Of a stretch of 64,000 nt of DNA, positions 1 to 9,152 are shown one piece after another. Within the stretch, counting starts at the first letter, position 1, and every line of letters begins with the position of its first letter. Source of the DNA: Tautonia plasticadhaerens (lineage in GTDB: Bacteria > Planctomycetota > Planctomycetia > Isosphaerales > Isosphaeraceae); assembly GCF_007752535.1 (NCBI RefSeq), contig NZ_CP036426.1, forward strand, positions 6,448,001 to 6,512,000, read 5' to 3'. A program made the position numbers and the translations under genes. The notes below the pieces were generated by a model. The model was not told where the DNA came from. It saw only the letters and a program-made list of their open reading frames with translations, and did not search any database.

Positions 1-1093
1 AGTCCAGGACATACAAGCAGCCGTCCGGGCCGACCTTCTGGGCCACCGGCATGAACCAGGCGTCGTTCGCATTCAGGAAGTCCGGCTCGGCGCGGGCGAC
101 GTAGGTCGAGCCGTCCCGCTCCAGCCGATCGACGTTGATGCAGCCGCCATGGATGTTGCCCGTGTAGAGCCGATCCCGATACTCCTCCGGGTAGGCATCG
201 CTGTCGAGGTAGGCCAGGCCGCAGTAGGCGGTCATCTGGTGCCCGTGGTCGGTGATCGAGCCGAGGCGGATCGTATAGGGCGGATAGGCCCCGGCCTGGC
301 GCTTGTAGTAGCCCGTCTCGACGAAGTGGAACAGGTGGTCCTTGGCCCAGTGGCACGCCTCGACGATGGCCGCACCCTCCGGGTCCCAGGCCAGGCCGTA
401 GGGGTTGCTGGTGCCCTCGCAGACGACCTGGAATTCCCGGGTGCGCGGGTGGACCCGCCACATCGCGCAGGTAAACTCGTAGGTGTTGCCGTTGTTCGAC
501 TCGATCGTGCTGGGGTTGAAGACGCCGTTGAGGCCGTAGAGCCAGCCGTCGGGGCCCCAGGTCAGCGTGCTGGGAAGCTCGTGGGCGTCGGCCCGGCCGA
601 AGCCGGTGACGACCACCTCGACCTCATCGGCCCGGTCGTCGCCGTCGGTGTCCCGCAGGAACAGGAGGTCGGGGGCGTTGAGGACCCAGACGCCGCCGTA
701 ACCGACGGCGACCCCAGTCGGGATGTTCAGGGCGTCGGCGAAGACGGTGGTGCGGTCAGCGGCGCCGTCGCCGTCGGTGTCCTCCAGCAGCTTCACCCGG
801 TCCCGCCCCGAGCCTGGCTCCCGGCGGGGATACTCCAGGCTCTCGGTGACGTAGATGCGGCCCCGGTCGTCGAAGGCCATGGCGATGGGGTTGACGATCT
901 GCGGCTCGCTGGCGACCAGTTCGACCGTGAACCCCGGGGGGACAGTCATCGCCTCGATGGCCTCCTCGGGCGAGTAGGGGCGGTTGGGGAGCCGGTCCTG
1001 TCGGTGGGGGATGACCTCCTGTCCGCTCGTGAGGGCGGGGGCGACGAGGGCGAGGCAGAGTGCGGCGGTCATGGCGGGCCTGGTCATCGGCAT
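1..1093 (-). CDS. PVC-type dehydrogenase / heme-binding beta-propeller protein, N-terminal part
   Basis: Only the first ~364 codons are inside the window; the gene runs off the left edge. The minus-strand frame opens with a hydrophobic export signal (about residues 4-22, ending near SGQ). It then has the typical opening of planctomycete membrane-bound dehydrogenases, PPGFTVELVASEP followed by NPIAMAFDDRGRIYVTES. The body contains aspartate-rich EDTDGDGAADRT and RDTDGDDRADE loops and GPDGWLYGLNGVF, as in soluble glucose-dehydrogenase-like propellers. Family members usually end in a CxxCH cytochrome domain, which would lie outside the window. An upstream GGAGG is 5 bases from the ATG at 1093, so that start is preferred over the internal ATG at 1087. 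Probably secreted and redox-active; substrate unknown. Confidence 0.85.
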   Translation of the reverse strand, partial: MPMTRPAMTAALCLALVAPALTSGQEVIPHRQDRLPNRPYSPEEAIEAMTVPPGFTVELVASEPQIVNPIAMAFDDRGRIYVTESLEYPRREPGSGRDRVKLLEDTDGDGAADRTTVFADALNIPTGVAVGYGGVWVLNAPDLLFLRDTDGDDRADEVEVVVTGFGRADAHELPSTLTWGPDGWLYGLNGVFNPSTIESNNGNTYEFTCAMWRVHPRTREFQVVCEGTSNPYGLAWDPEGAAIVEACHWAKDHLFHFVETGYYKRQAGAYPPYTIRLGSITDHGHQMTAYCGLAYLDSDAYPEEYRDRLYTGNIHGGCINVDRLERDGSTYVARAEPDFLNANDAWFMPVAQKVGPDGCLYVLD

Positions 1094-1573
1094 CCGGCCT
1101 CCGGGGCGGGGAGAGGTCATGGTGTCCGTGGGCGGCGGCGGGGAGCCGGTCCACGCCATCCGGGCCACGATAACCCGGCTCCGGAGCCGGGAGCAACGAA
1201 CTCTCCCGACCCCGGCCGACGCCAGACGAGGAGGGCCGACGACGGGGGGCCGCTCGAAGCCGAGAGGTCCCTTCACCTCGGATCGATCCGGAGCCCCGGT
1301 ATGGTCTCCCCGGTTCCCCGCTACCCGGTCCCGACCTGGGCAGGCTCGTAGTAGGAGTCCACGGCGGCCTCGCCCGTGACGGTCGGCCCCGCACGGTCAT
1401 CGGACCGCAGGCGTCTCGGGCATAATCTCGTCTCCGGCCTTCGAACGGCGTGATTGAACGGCCCTACGATACGTCTCGACCGGCCCGAGCGGCAGCCCGT
1501 CCCCCGGCGGATCGCCGCCCTCGGCGGATCGGGCCGGAAACCGGCCACGAGCAACGCCGCTCGTCAATCCCCG
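1094..1573. other. intergenic region, no gene seen
   Basis: No frame here has protein-like composition; the open frames are arginine/proline-rich shadows. The left side is the leader of the minus-strand dehydrogenase. No tRNA or clear terminator was seen. Confidence 0.5.
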
Positions 1574-1861
1574 TCAGCCGAGGGATGAACCGAGCCTCAG
1601 CCGCACCAGCAGGTCGTCCAGGGCCGGGCGGGCTGACGGGGCCTCGGGCAGGAGGCTCTCCCGCTGGGCCTCCATCAGCCCGGCCACCAGCCGCTCCCTT
1701 ACGGACGCCACGTCGGTGTCGTCCAGGGCCGACTGCTCGGGGCCGGACTGCTTGCGGGAGATCAGGTCATCGACGTGCGGCAGCCGGGACTCCTCGTTGA
1801 CCCGCACGAGGTTCTGGAGGTGAGGGTCGAGGGGAAGGTCTGGGCATGCCACTGTAAGCAT
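1574..1861 (-). pseudogene. C-terminal remnant of an unidentified gene
   Basis: A 95-codon frame whose last ~85 codons use the GC-rich third positions typical of this genome and read as a normal acidic helical protein tail (LPHVDDLISRKQSG, RERLVAGLMEAQRESLLPE, LDDLLVRLRLG). The first codons and the sequence upstream are A/T-rich and unlike the rest. In-frame upstream codons read FRTWVVLLTAML with no conventional start before a stop. I read it as the 3' end of a larger gene whose 5' part was lost where the tRNA-Leu fragment was joined. I do not recognise the family. A short intact gene starting at 1861 is possible but less likely. Confidence 0.45.
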
Positions 1862-1948
1862 TGCTGTAAGCAGTACAACCCAGGTCCGGAATTCAATTCA
1901 CAAGTTATTCAACGAGAATGATTTACGGGAAATCAAAAAATGAAATTC

Positions 1949-2006
1949 GCCGGACTCAAAATCCGGTCCCCGCAAGGGGGTGTGGGTTCGAGTCCCACCT
2001 TCGGTA
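1949..2006 (+). other. 3' half of tRNA-Leu(CAA): probable attachment-site remnant
   Basis: The anticodon arm (CCGGA, loop CTCAAAA with anticodon CAA, TCCGG), a long variable arm (CCCCGCAAGGGGG), a T arm (GTGGG TTCGAGT CCCAC) and the 3' acceptor strand ending CTTCGGTA are all present. The 5' acceptor strand and D arm are absent: upstream is A/T-rich sequence with no complement to the acceptor. The break is right at the anticodon stem, a usual crossover point for tyrosine integrases that use tRNA genes. In such integrations the chromosome continues on the 3' side of the orphan fragment, so the element would lie to the left of 1949. A deletion-born tRNA pseudogene is the alternative. Confidence 0.8.
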
Positions 2007-2143
2007 TTAATTGATCGGTTTGAACACGGAAATTCTTGGCAAGCCACACCTGTTGGGATTGTGGCGGGATGGGGTGGAACTGAGGGTGTTCCGGGGAGCG
2101 ATCGGTCATTCTCGAATGTGATCGTACCCAGAATCCGAGCCGC

Positions 2144-5100
2144 TCAGGGAGCAGTCGATGCTGCCACTCCGCGACTTTCGAGACGATGGATTGTACGGAC
2201 GTCGTTGGGTAAATGGGCTTGGGCGAGTTCGACCAGGTGTTCGTGGTGCGTGAAGAAGAGGACCTGGGTGCGGCGGGAGAGCTCGGCAAGCGCGACGAGT
2301 GCGGCCGCCGATCGCTCGTCGTCGAAGTTCAGCAGGATGTCATCGGCGACGAGCGGGATCGGTTCGTGCCGGGCAAACCATCCCTCCAGGCTCGCCAGGC
2401 GGAGGGCGAGATAGAGTTGGTCGCAGGACCCGTCGCTCATCGACTCAACCCCGACGGGGCGACCGTCTCGGAGCCCTAAGAGTACCGGCTGGCCGTGATC
2501 GTCTTCACCGAGACCCAGTCCCTGGAATGAGCCGGCGGTGAGCGTGGTAAAGAGTTCTCCGGCGCGGCGGAGGATGGGGCCCTGGTTCTCTTCCCGGAAC
2601 TCTTCGATGCCGCACTGGAGCAGCTCGAGGGCGAGTCGTAGGGCGGCGTAATCTTCAACCCGGGAGCGGACTTCGGCCAGCAACGACTGGGTGCGTTCCG
2701 CCGCGTCGGCGGCCTCGTCTCCCCCCCTCTGGGCCCGGAGCCATTCTCGCTCGCCACCGATGGATTGGTCGAGGGCGGACCGATCCCGTTCGATGAGTTC
2801 GATCTCCTCGTCGAGCTCGTCGATCCGGAGTTCGAGCCCGTCGGGATCGATCCCCCGGGACTCGGAGATGAAGGCGTCGAGCGACGAGCCGGCGCAACAG
2901 CTCCGGATCAGATCCTCGACGCGGCGGAGGTCGGCCTCTAACCGGGCCCGCTCGGCCGCGGTGGCCTCCGCTTCGGGGAGGTCGTCGGGGGTGTCGCAGC
3001 GGGCCTCCCGACAGAGGGCCTGCAGCCGGGCTGTTTCCTGGGCGATCGTCAGATTCGCCGAGCGAAGCTTGAGGCGGGCGTCGTCCCGGTTGCTGGCGAT
3101 CGAATCGCGTTCCTTCCTGTGGTCTCGTGCCTCGCCGAGCCGGCGATAGACCTCGGAGACGGCCGCCTCGGCCGGGCGGTCGACCAGTTCAGGAGCGATT
3201 ACCCGGGCCACGGCGGCGACGTCGTCGGCGAACTGGCGGGCGTCCCGGTCGATCCCCTCGACTCGGGAGCGGAACCCCCTCGCCTGATCGAGGTGGGACC
3301 AGAGCGCCTCGATCCGCCGGAGAAACGAGTCGGCCTGTGCCGGCGTCGACTCGGGCTCCAGTCCGAGCCGGGCCATGAGGGGAGACCAGCTTTCTCGCCA
3401 CGCTTCGAGTCGCCGTTCCGCCTCCCGAAGCCGGCGTTCGGCATCGTCGCGATCGCGGCGTGTCCTCTCGATCGACCTGAGCGATTCCCGGCGCGTCGCC
3501 CTCGCCTCCTCGGCCATGTTGATGAAGGCGGAAGCCCGGTCGACTCGGTCGGCGAGTGAATCGGCGGGGTTCATCCCGTAGTTCCCTGCCTCGGCGAGGG
3601 CGGCGTCGATTGCCGATCGGTGCTCGGCGATGGTCCGGGAGAGCGCATCGAGTTCGCGCTGACGGAGGCGGAGCGTCTCCCTGACGGAGACGAGTTCGGC
3701 CCTCCTCCGGACCCAGGCCCGCAGTTCCTCGGGCCCAAGTGCAGGAAGCCCCTCGGCGAGGAGATGCGCGTCCCATCGCCCCCGGATATCCCGGAGGCGA
3801 TCCGCGCCGTCCTGCCGATCGCGTGCCAGCTCGTCCCGACGTCGGGAAAGCCGTTCGCGGCGGGCGAGGCATTCGGAACGCCTGGCGACCCGGTCGGCCT
3901 CGCGGCGGAGACGGTCGGCCTGCTCGTCACAGTGCGCCATGCTTCGCTCAAAGGCCTCTCGCAGCGTCCCCCCAGGAGCATACTCGTCGACGAAGGACGA
4001 ACGCTCATCCGGGGGCGAGCCCCGGTCCAGCCAGTCAAGCCTGACCAGTCGCCAGCCCATGTCACGACGGAGTCGGGACGAGACGAGGTCGGCCTCGGTT
4101 GGGACCCCTTGCTCCAGCTCCAGGGCCCGGATCTCCGCGTCGACCACCTCGAGTTGATCACCAACCTCCGCGAGTTCGTCGTCTGCCCGGCCGATGAGCC
4201 GTTCGAGGTCCGAGATTTCCCGGGAGACCTCGGTGATCGTTTCCTCGAGCGGCACGCGAAGTCGCGACAGCTCGTCGAGGGGGCCGGACCAGTGGGGGAG
4301 CCGCTGCAGGTCGAGTTGGAGCGACCCCCGCTCGTCTTCGAGCTCGACGAGGCCTCGGGCGAGTTCGGACTCGGGGTCGCCGAGCCGGTGGCAGCGTGAA
4401 ACGACGCGGCGGACCGGCTCGACGTCGGGCTCCGGGCCGGTCGGGTCGACTGCCCCCGTTAGTTCGCGGAGTTGGTCGCCGAGGGATTCGAGGGCCTGTC
4501 GATGGCCGGCCAGGTCGGCGTCGATCGAGGCCCGTTGGCGGCCCAGTTCGCGGATACGCTCGGGCATGTCGCCCCTGATGCGGAGCGACTCGGCCGCCTG
4601 CAAATCGCGTGGCTTCCCCAGCTCGACGAGCAGGTTGCGGGCGAAGTGCTCGTCCCCCTGCTGCATCCGAAGCAGCCCCGGGCGGTCCTGCTGGCCCTTG
4701 AGGAACTCGCCCAGTCGACGGTGCAGCGACTCGATCGCCTCGGCCTTGGCGAGCACCTCATCGGGAGGCGAGATCGCCTGAAGCCGTTCCTCGAAACTAC
4801 CAAGGTCGGAATCGGCCTGCTCGGCGAGGGCGACGGCCCGGGTGAGCGACTCCCGGGCGGTGCGGTGGCGGTCGGCGAAGTCGACCGGCAGCGGGACCAC
4901 GTCCCGGACGGCGTCGAGGCGCCCCAGGAGTTGCTCTCGCTCGACGATCGGCGTCAACGCGTCCCGGATCCGGAGCAGTCGATTGCGCTCCCGAACGCGA
5001 TCCTGGCGATGCCGGTCGAGGCCCTCCTTCTTCCGGGTCGCTTCTCGGAAGGCCTCGTCGTGCCAGGTCCACTCCTCGCCCGGGAGTTGACGCTCCTGGA

Positions 5101-5689
5101 CCTGTTTCCGAAGGCCGTTCAACTCGCCGAGCAGTCGGTTGATCTCCGGATTCTGCCCCCGCGGCTTGAAGAGGAGATCCAGCTCCGCCTGGATGCTCGA
5201 CGTGGCGGCCTGGAGGCCGGTCAACCCCGAACCCGCGGCGAACAGCAATTGACCGACCTGTCCTCGGCCTTCGAGGATCGCCTTCCCGCCCTCGACGAGC
5301 CGGCGATGGTCGATGCCGAACAGGGATCGGAAAGTCTCGGACTCGACCCCGCCGAGGAATCGGTCGATCGCCCCGGGCTCCAGCGGCGTCTCATCGTCGG
5401 CGGAGAGCAGCGTGTTCCTGCTCCCCTTGCGCCTCCGGAATTCGAGGACCCTGCCCTGGCTGTCCTCGATCTCGGCGCCGATACGGAGCTGGTTGTAGTC
5501 GTGAATGAAATTATCGCTCGATCGGAGCGGGATGCCGTAGAAGAGGTCGTGAATGGCCCGGAGCGCGGAACTCTTGCCCGCCTCGTTGGGACCGTGGATC
5601 AGGTGGAGGCCCCGGGCACCGGCCGAGAGGTCGAGGGAGACGTCGGTGAAGGGCCCGTAGGCGATCAGGTCCAACCGCCGGATCTTCAT
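2144..5689 (-). CDS. SbcC/YhaN-like SMC-type ATPase
   Basis: 1,181 residues with the split-ATPase layout of SbcC/Rad50 relatives. The N-terminal lobe begins MKIRRLDLIAYGPF and has a Walker A GPNEAGKSS (residues 33-41). The long middle is charged helical sequence typical of coiled coils, without a clear central CxxC hook. The C-terminal lobe has the signature SMSDGSCDQLYLALRLAS and the Walker B region LVADDILLNFDD. Length and N-terminus fit the YhaN group rather than classical SbcC. It should bind DNA ends and drive the partner nuclease encoded immediately upstream; the two genes overlap by four bases (ATGA), implying translational coupling. The role (end processing, repair or defence) is inferred from the family. 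Confidence 0.9.
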   Translation of the reverse strand: MKIRRLDLIAYGPFTDVSLDLSAGARGLHLIHGPNEAGKSSALRAIHDLFYGIPLRSSDNFIHDYNQLRIGAEIEDSQGRVLEFRRRKGSRNTLLSADDETPLEPGAIDRFLGGVESETFRSLFGIDHRRLVEGGKAILEGRGQVGQLLFAAGSGLTGLQAATSSIQAELDLLFKPRGQNPEINRLLGELNGLRKQVQERQLPGEEWTWHDEAFREATRKKEGLDRHRQDRVRERNRLLRIRDALTPIVEREQLLGRLDAVRDVVPLPVDFADRHRTARESLTRAVALAEQADSDLGSFEERLQAISPPDEVLAKAEAIESLHRRLGEFLKGQQDRPGLLRMQQGDEHFARNLLVELGKPRDLQAAESLRIRGDMPERIRELGRQRASIDADLAGHRQALESLGDQLRELTGAVDPTGPEPDVEPVRRVVSRCHRLGDPESELARGLVELEDERGSLQLDLQRLPHWSGPLDELSRLRVPLEETITEVSREISDLERLIGRADDELAEVGDQLEVVDAEIRALELEQGVPTEADLVSSRLRRDMGWRLVRLDWLDRGSPPDERSSFVDEYAPGGTLREAFERSMAHCDEQADRLRREADRVARRSECLARRERLSRRRDELARDRQDGADRLRDIRGRWDAHLLAEGLPALGPEELRAWVRRRAELVSVRETLRLRQRELDALSRTIAEHRSAIDAALAEAGNYGMNPADSLADRVDRASAFINMAEEARATRRESLRSIERTRRDRDDAERRLREAERRLEAWRESWSPLMARLGLEPESTPAQADSFLRRIEALWSHLDQARGFRSRVEGIDRDARQFADDVAAVARVIAPELVDRPAEAAVSEVYRRLGEARDHRKERDSIASNRDDARLKLRSANLTIAQETARLQALCREARCDTPDDLPEAEATAAERARLEADLRRVEDLIRSCCAGSSLDAFISESRGIDPDGLELRIDELDEEIELIERDRSALDQSIGGEREWLRAQRGGDEAADAAERTQSLLAEVRSRVEDYAALRLALELLQCGIEEFREENQGPILRRAGELFTTLTAGSFQGLGLGEDDHGQPVLLGLRDGRPVGVESMSDGSCDQLYLALRLASLEGWFARHEPIPLVADDILLNFDDERSAAALVALAELSRRTQVLFFTHHEHLVELAQAHLPNDVRTIHRLESRGVAASTAP

Positions 5690-6957
5690 GAGAGTGGCTC
5701 CCTGGCGGCTCGAAGCCGATGGATGAGCATCGGCCCGACGCGGTCGAGCATCTCCCGGAGCCAGTCGGGATCGTCGAGGCAGACGGCGTCGTCCCCGGAA
5801 GAAAACTCGGGGGGGAGCTTGCGGCGAAGCTCGGAGAGCCGCCCGGCAAGTTCCCGAAGCCGATCGTCATCGGCCCGATAGGAGTCGACCAGTCGCATCA
5901 GTGCGTCGATCGGCCCGTCACCGCCGTCGTCGTCGGGGCGGGTCGGCGGCCGGGTGGCGAGCTTGACTCGCTCGACCCAGAGGCGGTCGCCACCCGCGTC
6001 GAGGCCCTGGGCCCGGATCTCGTTGATCCATCGGCCCCCATCGGCCATGAATCGGTCGTGCCACGCCGAGGCGCCGAGCACCCGGACCCGGACGGCGATC
6101 AGCCGGTCGGGGTCGTCTTCCAGGTCGATGATCTCCCGGAACGCCTGCGCGGCCCGGCCGAGGAGGTCGTCCGGATGGGAGAGTCCCGAGGCGTCAAGAT
6201 CCAGGACTTCCCAGCGCATGACGTCGAGCCGGTGGAACGTCGATCGGGCACCCTGGCCGGGTTCCAGGTCCACGATCAGGCAGCCCTTCGGGCCGGTCTC
6301 TCGGACGTGGCGTCCCTGGAGGTTCCCGGGGAAGGCGATGGGGGGATCGTCATGGACCTCGTGACGGAGGTGGATATGGCCAAGTGCCCAGTAGTCATAA
6401 CCCTTCGCCCTCAGTCCATCGACGGCGCAGGGGGCGTAACGTTCGTGCCCCTCCGCCCCGGCGACGCAGGTGTGAAGCATGCCGACGTTCAGGCAGCCCC
6501 GCACCGGATCGGGGTAGCTCGCCGAAAGGTCGATGGTGACCGCTGGGGTGGCGAAGCCTTGGCCGTGGACCGCCACATCCAGGGAATCGACCCGCACGGT
6601 CTCCGGCCGGTCGGTGGCGAGCAACTTCACCCCCTCAGGCATCGAGAGGGATCGGGTCATCCGGTTCTCGGCGTCGTGATTGCCGGCGATGATGTAGACC
6701 GGGATTCCAGCCTCGCTCAGCCTCCCGAGCGTGCGTCGGAGGAACAGGCCGGTGTTGTAGTCACGCCAGTCCCCGTCATAGAGGTCGCCCGCGATCAGGA
6801 CGAAATCGACTCGCTGTTCGATCGCCAGGTTGACCAATCGCTCCAAAGCCCTCCGCGTTCCGGTGCGGATCCGGTCGATCGGCGCGCCGTCGTAGCGTTC
6901 CAGGCCGCACATCGGGCTATCCAGGTGGATGTCGGCGGCATGGAGGAACCTCGGCAT
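5686..6957 (-). CDS. SbcD/YhaO-like metallophosphoesterase (DNA nuclease subunit)
   Basis: 423 residues starting with the calcineurin-like metal motif: HAADIHLDSP near residues 6-15, then IAGDLYDGDW, IAGNHDAE and LGHIHLRHE, in the order and spacing of Mre11/SbcD nucleases. These supply the two-metal ligands. A GGAGGGG element lies upstream of the ATG at 6957. The stop overlaps the start of the YhaN-like ATPase, so the pair is a two-gene operon making an SbcCD-type end-processing nuclease. The C-terminal ~150 residues are less conserved and probably contact the ATPase. Confidence 0.9.
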   Translation of the reverse strand: MPRFLHAADIHLDSPMCGLERYDGAPIDRIRTGTRRALERLVNLAIEQRVDFVLIAGDLYDGDWRDYNTGLFLRRTLGRLSEAGIPVYIIAGNHDAENRMTRSLSMPEGVKLLATDRPETVRVDSLDVAVHGQGFATPAVTIDLSASYPDPVRGCLNVGMLHTCVAGAEGHERYAPCAVDGLRAKGYDYWALGHIHLRHEVHDDPPIAFPGNLQGRHVRETGPKGCLIVDLEPGQGARSTFHRLDVMRWEVLDLDASGLSHPDDLLGRAAQAFREIIDLEDDPDRLIAVRVRVLGASAWHDRFMADGGRWINEIRAQGLDAGGDRLWVERVKLATRPPTRPDDDGGDGPIDALMRLVDSYRADDDRLRELAGRLSELRRKLPPEFSSGDDAVCLDDPDWLREMLDRVGPMLIHRLRAAREPLS

Positions 6958-7349
6958 CGATTCTAGTCCCCTCCGATGGGATCGCGACTTCCAAGCAAGC
7001 CATCGAGCGCGAGCACGCTATCATGCGACTCTGGCGGCCGCAATGCCGGAACGTCGCCTTCTCGATCCCAGGCCCTGACGCATCCTAAATGTGCCGTGGT
7101 CGCGAGAGGGGGAGTCGAGGATGGGATCCACGCCCGGGGTCCAATATAGGGACGCTCCAGTCGGTGGATTGGGGAGGGTGTTCAGGAGGCCGAGACGCCC
7201 CACCCGACTTCGGGGACCCGGTCTCGAATTTAAGAGCCTGTGAAGTGAGTGACTTCAGCTCAGGAGCCGAAGATCGGTCGGCGTGTGCGTCGCAACGGAC
7301 CTGGGCAAGACAGGGGCCCAGGGGCTGGTCGGGGTCGTCGTCAATCGGA
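6958..7349. other. intergenic region, no gene seen
   Basis: Leader of the nuclease operon on the minus strand and space before tRNA-Gly. Open frames here are short and not protein-like. Confidence 0.5.
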
Positions 7350-7420
7350 AGCGGGATACGGGAATCGAACCCGTGTTTACAGCTTGGGAAGCTGTCGTTC
7401 TACCATTGAACCAATCCCGC
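7350..7420 (-). tRNA. tRNA-Gly(CCC)
   Basis: Read on the minus strand the 71 bases fold as a tRNA: acceptor GCGGGAT/ATCCCGC with discriminator T, D arm with TTCAATGGTAGAA, anticodon stem ACAGC/GCTGT with loop TTCCCAA (anticodon CCC), and T arm ACGGG TTCGATT CCCGT. The discriminator T and the C35/C36 bases are the usual bacterial glycine identity elements. CCA is not encoded. Confidence 0.95.
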
Positions 7421-7991
7421 AGCGGAAAAAGGCGACGCCTCATTCTTTCGTGGTTATACCGAAGAATCCGATCCGAGGCAAGCGGTTTTCGCCAGGCTTA
7501 CGACCCGTAATCACGAGGCATTCGAAGGAAGCATCGTAATCCCGGCATCGAATCCGTAATAATTCAAATTGACGGCTGCGGTGTTCTGCACGGATGGCCG
7601 AATCTCGATTCCTCGTCGAACGACCGCTGTTTGGACGCTGCGCGAAAGGGTACATTATCGCCATCGACGCAGTTCCCGGAGTCGGTTCGGGCGACCGGTA
7701 CGGGGATGAACGCCGATGCGGATTCGGTCAACCAGAATTTTTTCGACGACGAGATCATGGGAGCGGGTCTGGAATGGGCGGATACCGACGTTTACGATGA
7801 TATGAGATGCATTCGAGCATCCCGGTCCAGGCGGGCCGGGGAAGAAGATTGCGGGGTTTGGAGAAGTCACTGTTCGAGATCCCCACCCCGTTCCAGGGCT
7901 GACCGGGCAACTCCCTGCCGTCTAGAATTCGCCTCGCTGGATCTCACACGCCCACGAGGGTCAATTCCCTCCACGCTCGCCGGGGGCTTGC
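7421..7991. other. intergenic region, no gene seen
   Basis: About 570 bases with lower GC than the surroundings. No open frame has convincing coding character and no RNA gene was recognised apart from the neighbouring tRNA. Confidence 0.5.
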
Positions 7992-8537
7992 ATGATGCGA
8001 CGTCACTGGCCTCGCGCGATGGGCAAGCCGAGGTCCCGGCTCGACGTCCGCCCGGGGGGAATCGGCAACACGACCCGGCCGGGGGTCCCCGGCCGACTCT
8101 TCGTGGTCGGGTCGGTGGGAGGCGCACTCCTGATTTGGGGAACGCTCTACGTGATCTTCATCGACTGGAGGCAGGAGATCCGGGGACGGATCGACTACGG
8201 GAAGTCGAAGGTCGCTCCCGTGGTCGGCTCCCTCTCGGCGATCACTCCCCCCGGGATCCCGGAGCAGGAATGGGAGGACGCAGTCCGGCGATCGGAGGCG
8301 ATGCTCGACGAGGTCGTCGGCACCGGTCGGCTCGATCCTCAGCGGATGGAGTCGCTCCGCTCGGACCTGACGAGCCGGGTGGCCGAGGCCCGTCGCTCCC
8401 CCCGAGTCGCCCCGACGATCCTGGGCCGAATCTGGGACGACATGGCCCGGCTCAAGCGACTCCGGGATGAGACCGAACGTCCCACCGTGCTCCCCGCTCC
8501 TGATCGATCCGCCCGGCTCGGAGGCGAGGACCCATGA
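7992..8537 (+). CDS. single-pass membrane protein of unknown function
   Basis: 181 residues: a basic N-terminus, one hydrophobic segment at about residues 36-58 (FVVGSVGGALLIWGTLYVIF), then a charged helical domain (WEDAVRRSEAMLDEVVG, GRIWDDMARLKRLRDE). No family recognised. It ends with an ATGA overlap with the cold-shock/DUF1294 gene, so the two are probably co-translated. The topology suggests a cytoplasmic tail followed by an outer domain, or the reverse. The double ATG start leaves a one-residue ambiguity. Confidence 0.75.
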   Translation: MMRRHWPRAMGKPRSRLDVRPGGIGNTTRPGVPGRLFVVGSVGGALLIWGTLYVIFIDWRQEIRGRIDYGKSKVAPVVGSLSAITPPGIPEQEWEDAVRRSEAMLDEVVGTGRLDPQRMESLRSDLTSRVAEARRSPRVAPTILGRIWDDMARLKRLRDETERPTVLPAPDRSARLGGEDP

Positions 8538-9091
8538 GGGGCGAGTCTCGCGGGGTGGTCGTGTCGTTCGATCGGGAACGCGGCTTCGGCTTCATCCGCT
8601 CACCGGCCCTGGCCGAGGATGCGTTCGTGCACGCCTCCTCGGTGGTCGGCGGCGAAGAACTCCGGCCCGGCCAGCAGGTGCGGTTCCTCGTCGAGGAGTC
8701 AGACCGGGGGCCCCGGGCCGTCCGGGTCCGGCCCGGCAGGGTCGGCATCCCCCCTGCCCTGGCCTCGATCGTGGCGGTGATCGGCCCGGTCGGGCTCGCG
8801 ACGGCCTTGCTCCGCGTCTCCGGTCTCCCCTGGGCGTCGGCCTGGCTCGTGACGATCAACCTGGCGACCCTCTCCGTCTGGGCCTGGGACAAGCATCGCG
8901 CCGTCCGGGATCGCCGACGGGTCCCCGAGTCGGCCCTGCTGGGCCTGGCGGCCCTCGGGGGCACCATCGGCGCCGCCCTGGGAGTCCTCGCACTCGGACA
9001 CAAGCGTCGAAAGCCCGGGATCCTGATCGGGATCGCGGCCTTCACGGCGATCCAGCTGATCGTCGTCGCAATCCTGGTCACACGCCCTTGA
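8534..9091 (+). CDS. cold-shock domain + DUF1294 membrane protein
   Basis: 185 residues. Residues 1-66 form a cold-shock (OB-fold) domain with the RNP-like FDRERGFGFI motif followed by DAFVHASSV, expected to bind single-stranded RNA or DNA. Residues ~75-185 carry about four hydrophobic segments with a WAWDKHRA motif and an ALGHKRRKPG loop, typical of DUF1294. This two-domain fusion is a known bacterial architecture; the membrane part has no established activity. Co-translated with the preceding gene. Confidence 0.9.
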   Translation: MRGESRGVVVSFDRERGFGFIRSPALAEDAFVHASSVVGGEELRPGQQVRFLVEESDRGPRAVRVRPGRVGIPPALASIVAVIGPVGLATALLRVSGLPWASAWLVTINLATLSVWAWDKHRAVRDRRRVPESALLGLAALGGTIGAALGVLALGHKRRKPGILIGIAAFTAIQLIVVAILVTRP

Positions 9092-9118
9092 GCCAGGGGT
9101 GGTGCGGATGGGCGCAAT

Positions 9119-9142
9119 CCCGGGGCGTGATGCCGCCCCGGG
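9119..9142. terminator. GC hairpin between convergent genes
   Basis: A 9-bp perfect stem CCCGGGGCG / CGCCCCGGG with a 6-base loop sits between the stop of the DUF1294 gene and the stop of the DUF1501 gene. No U-tract follows, so termination is inferred from position and stability. Confidence 0.5.
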
Positions 9143-9152
9143 GCGATCGAGG

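Noticed and set aside
1933-2289. 118-codon frame ending in a conserved-looking tail
   Set aside because: The tail (IPKVGLEPTPPCGDRILSP) is the antisense translation of the tRNA-Leu fragment, a common annotation artefact.
7350-7420. A tRNA with a GGG (proline) anticodon on a glycine body
   Set aside because: This came from reading the wrong strand; on the correct strand the anticodon is CCC, an ordinary tRNA-Gly.
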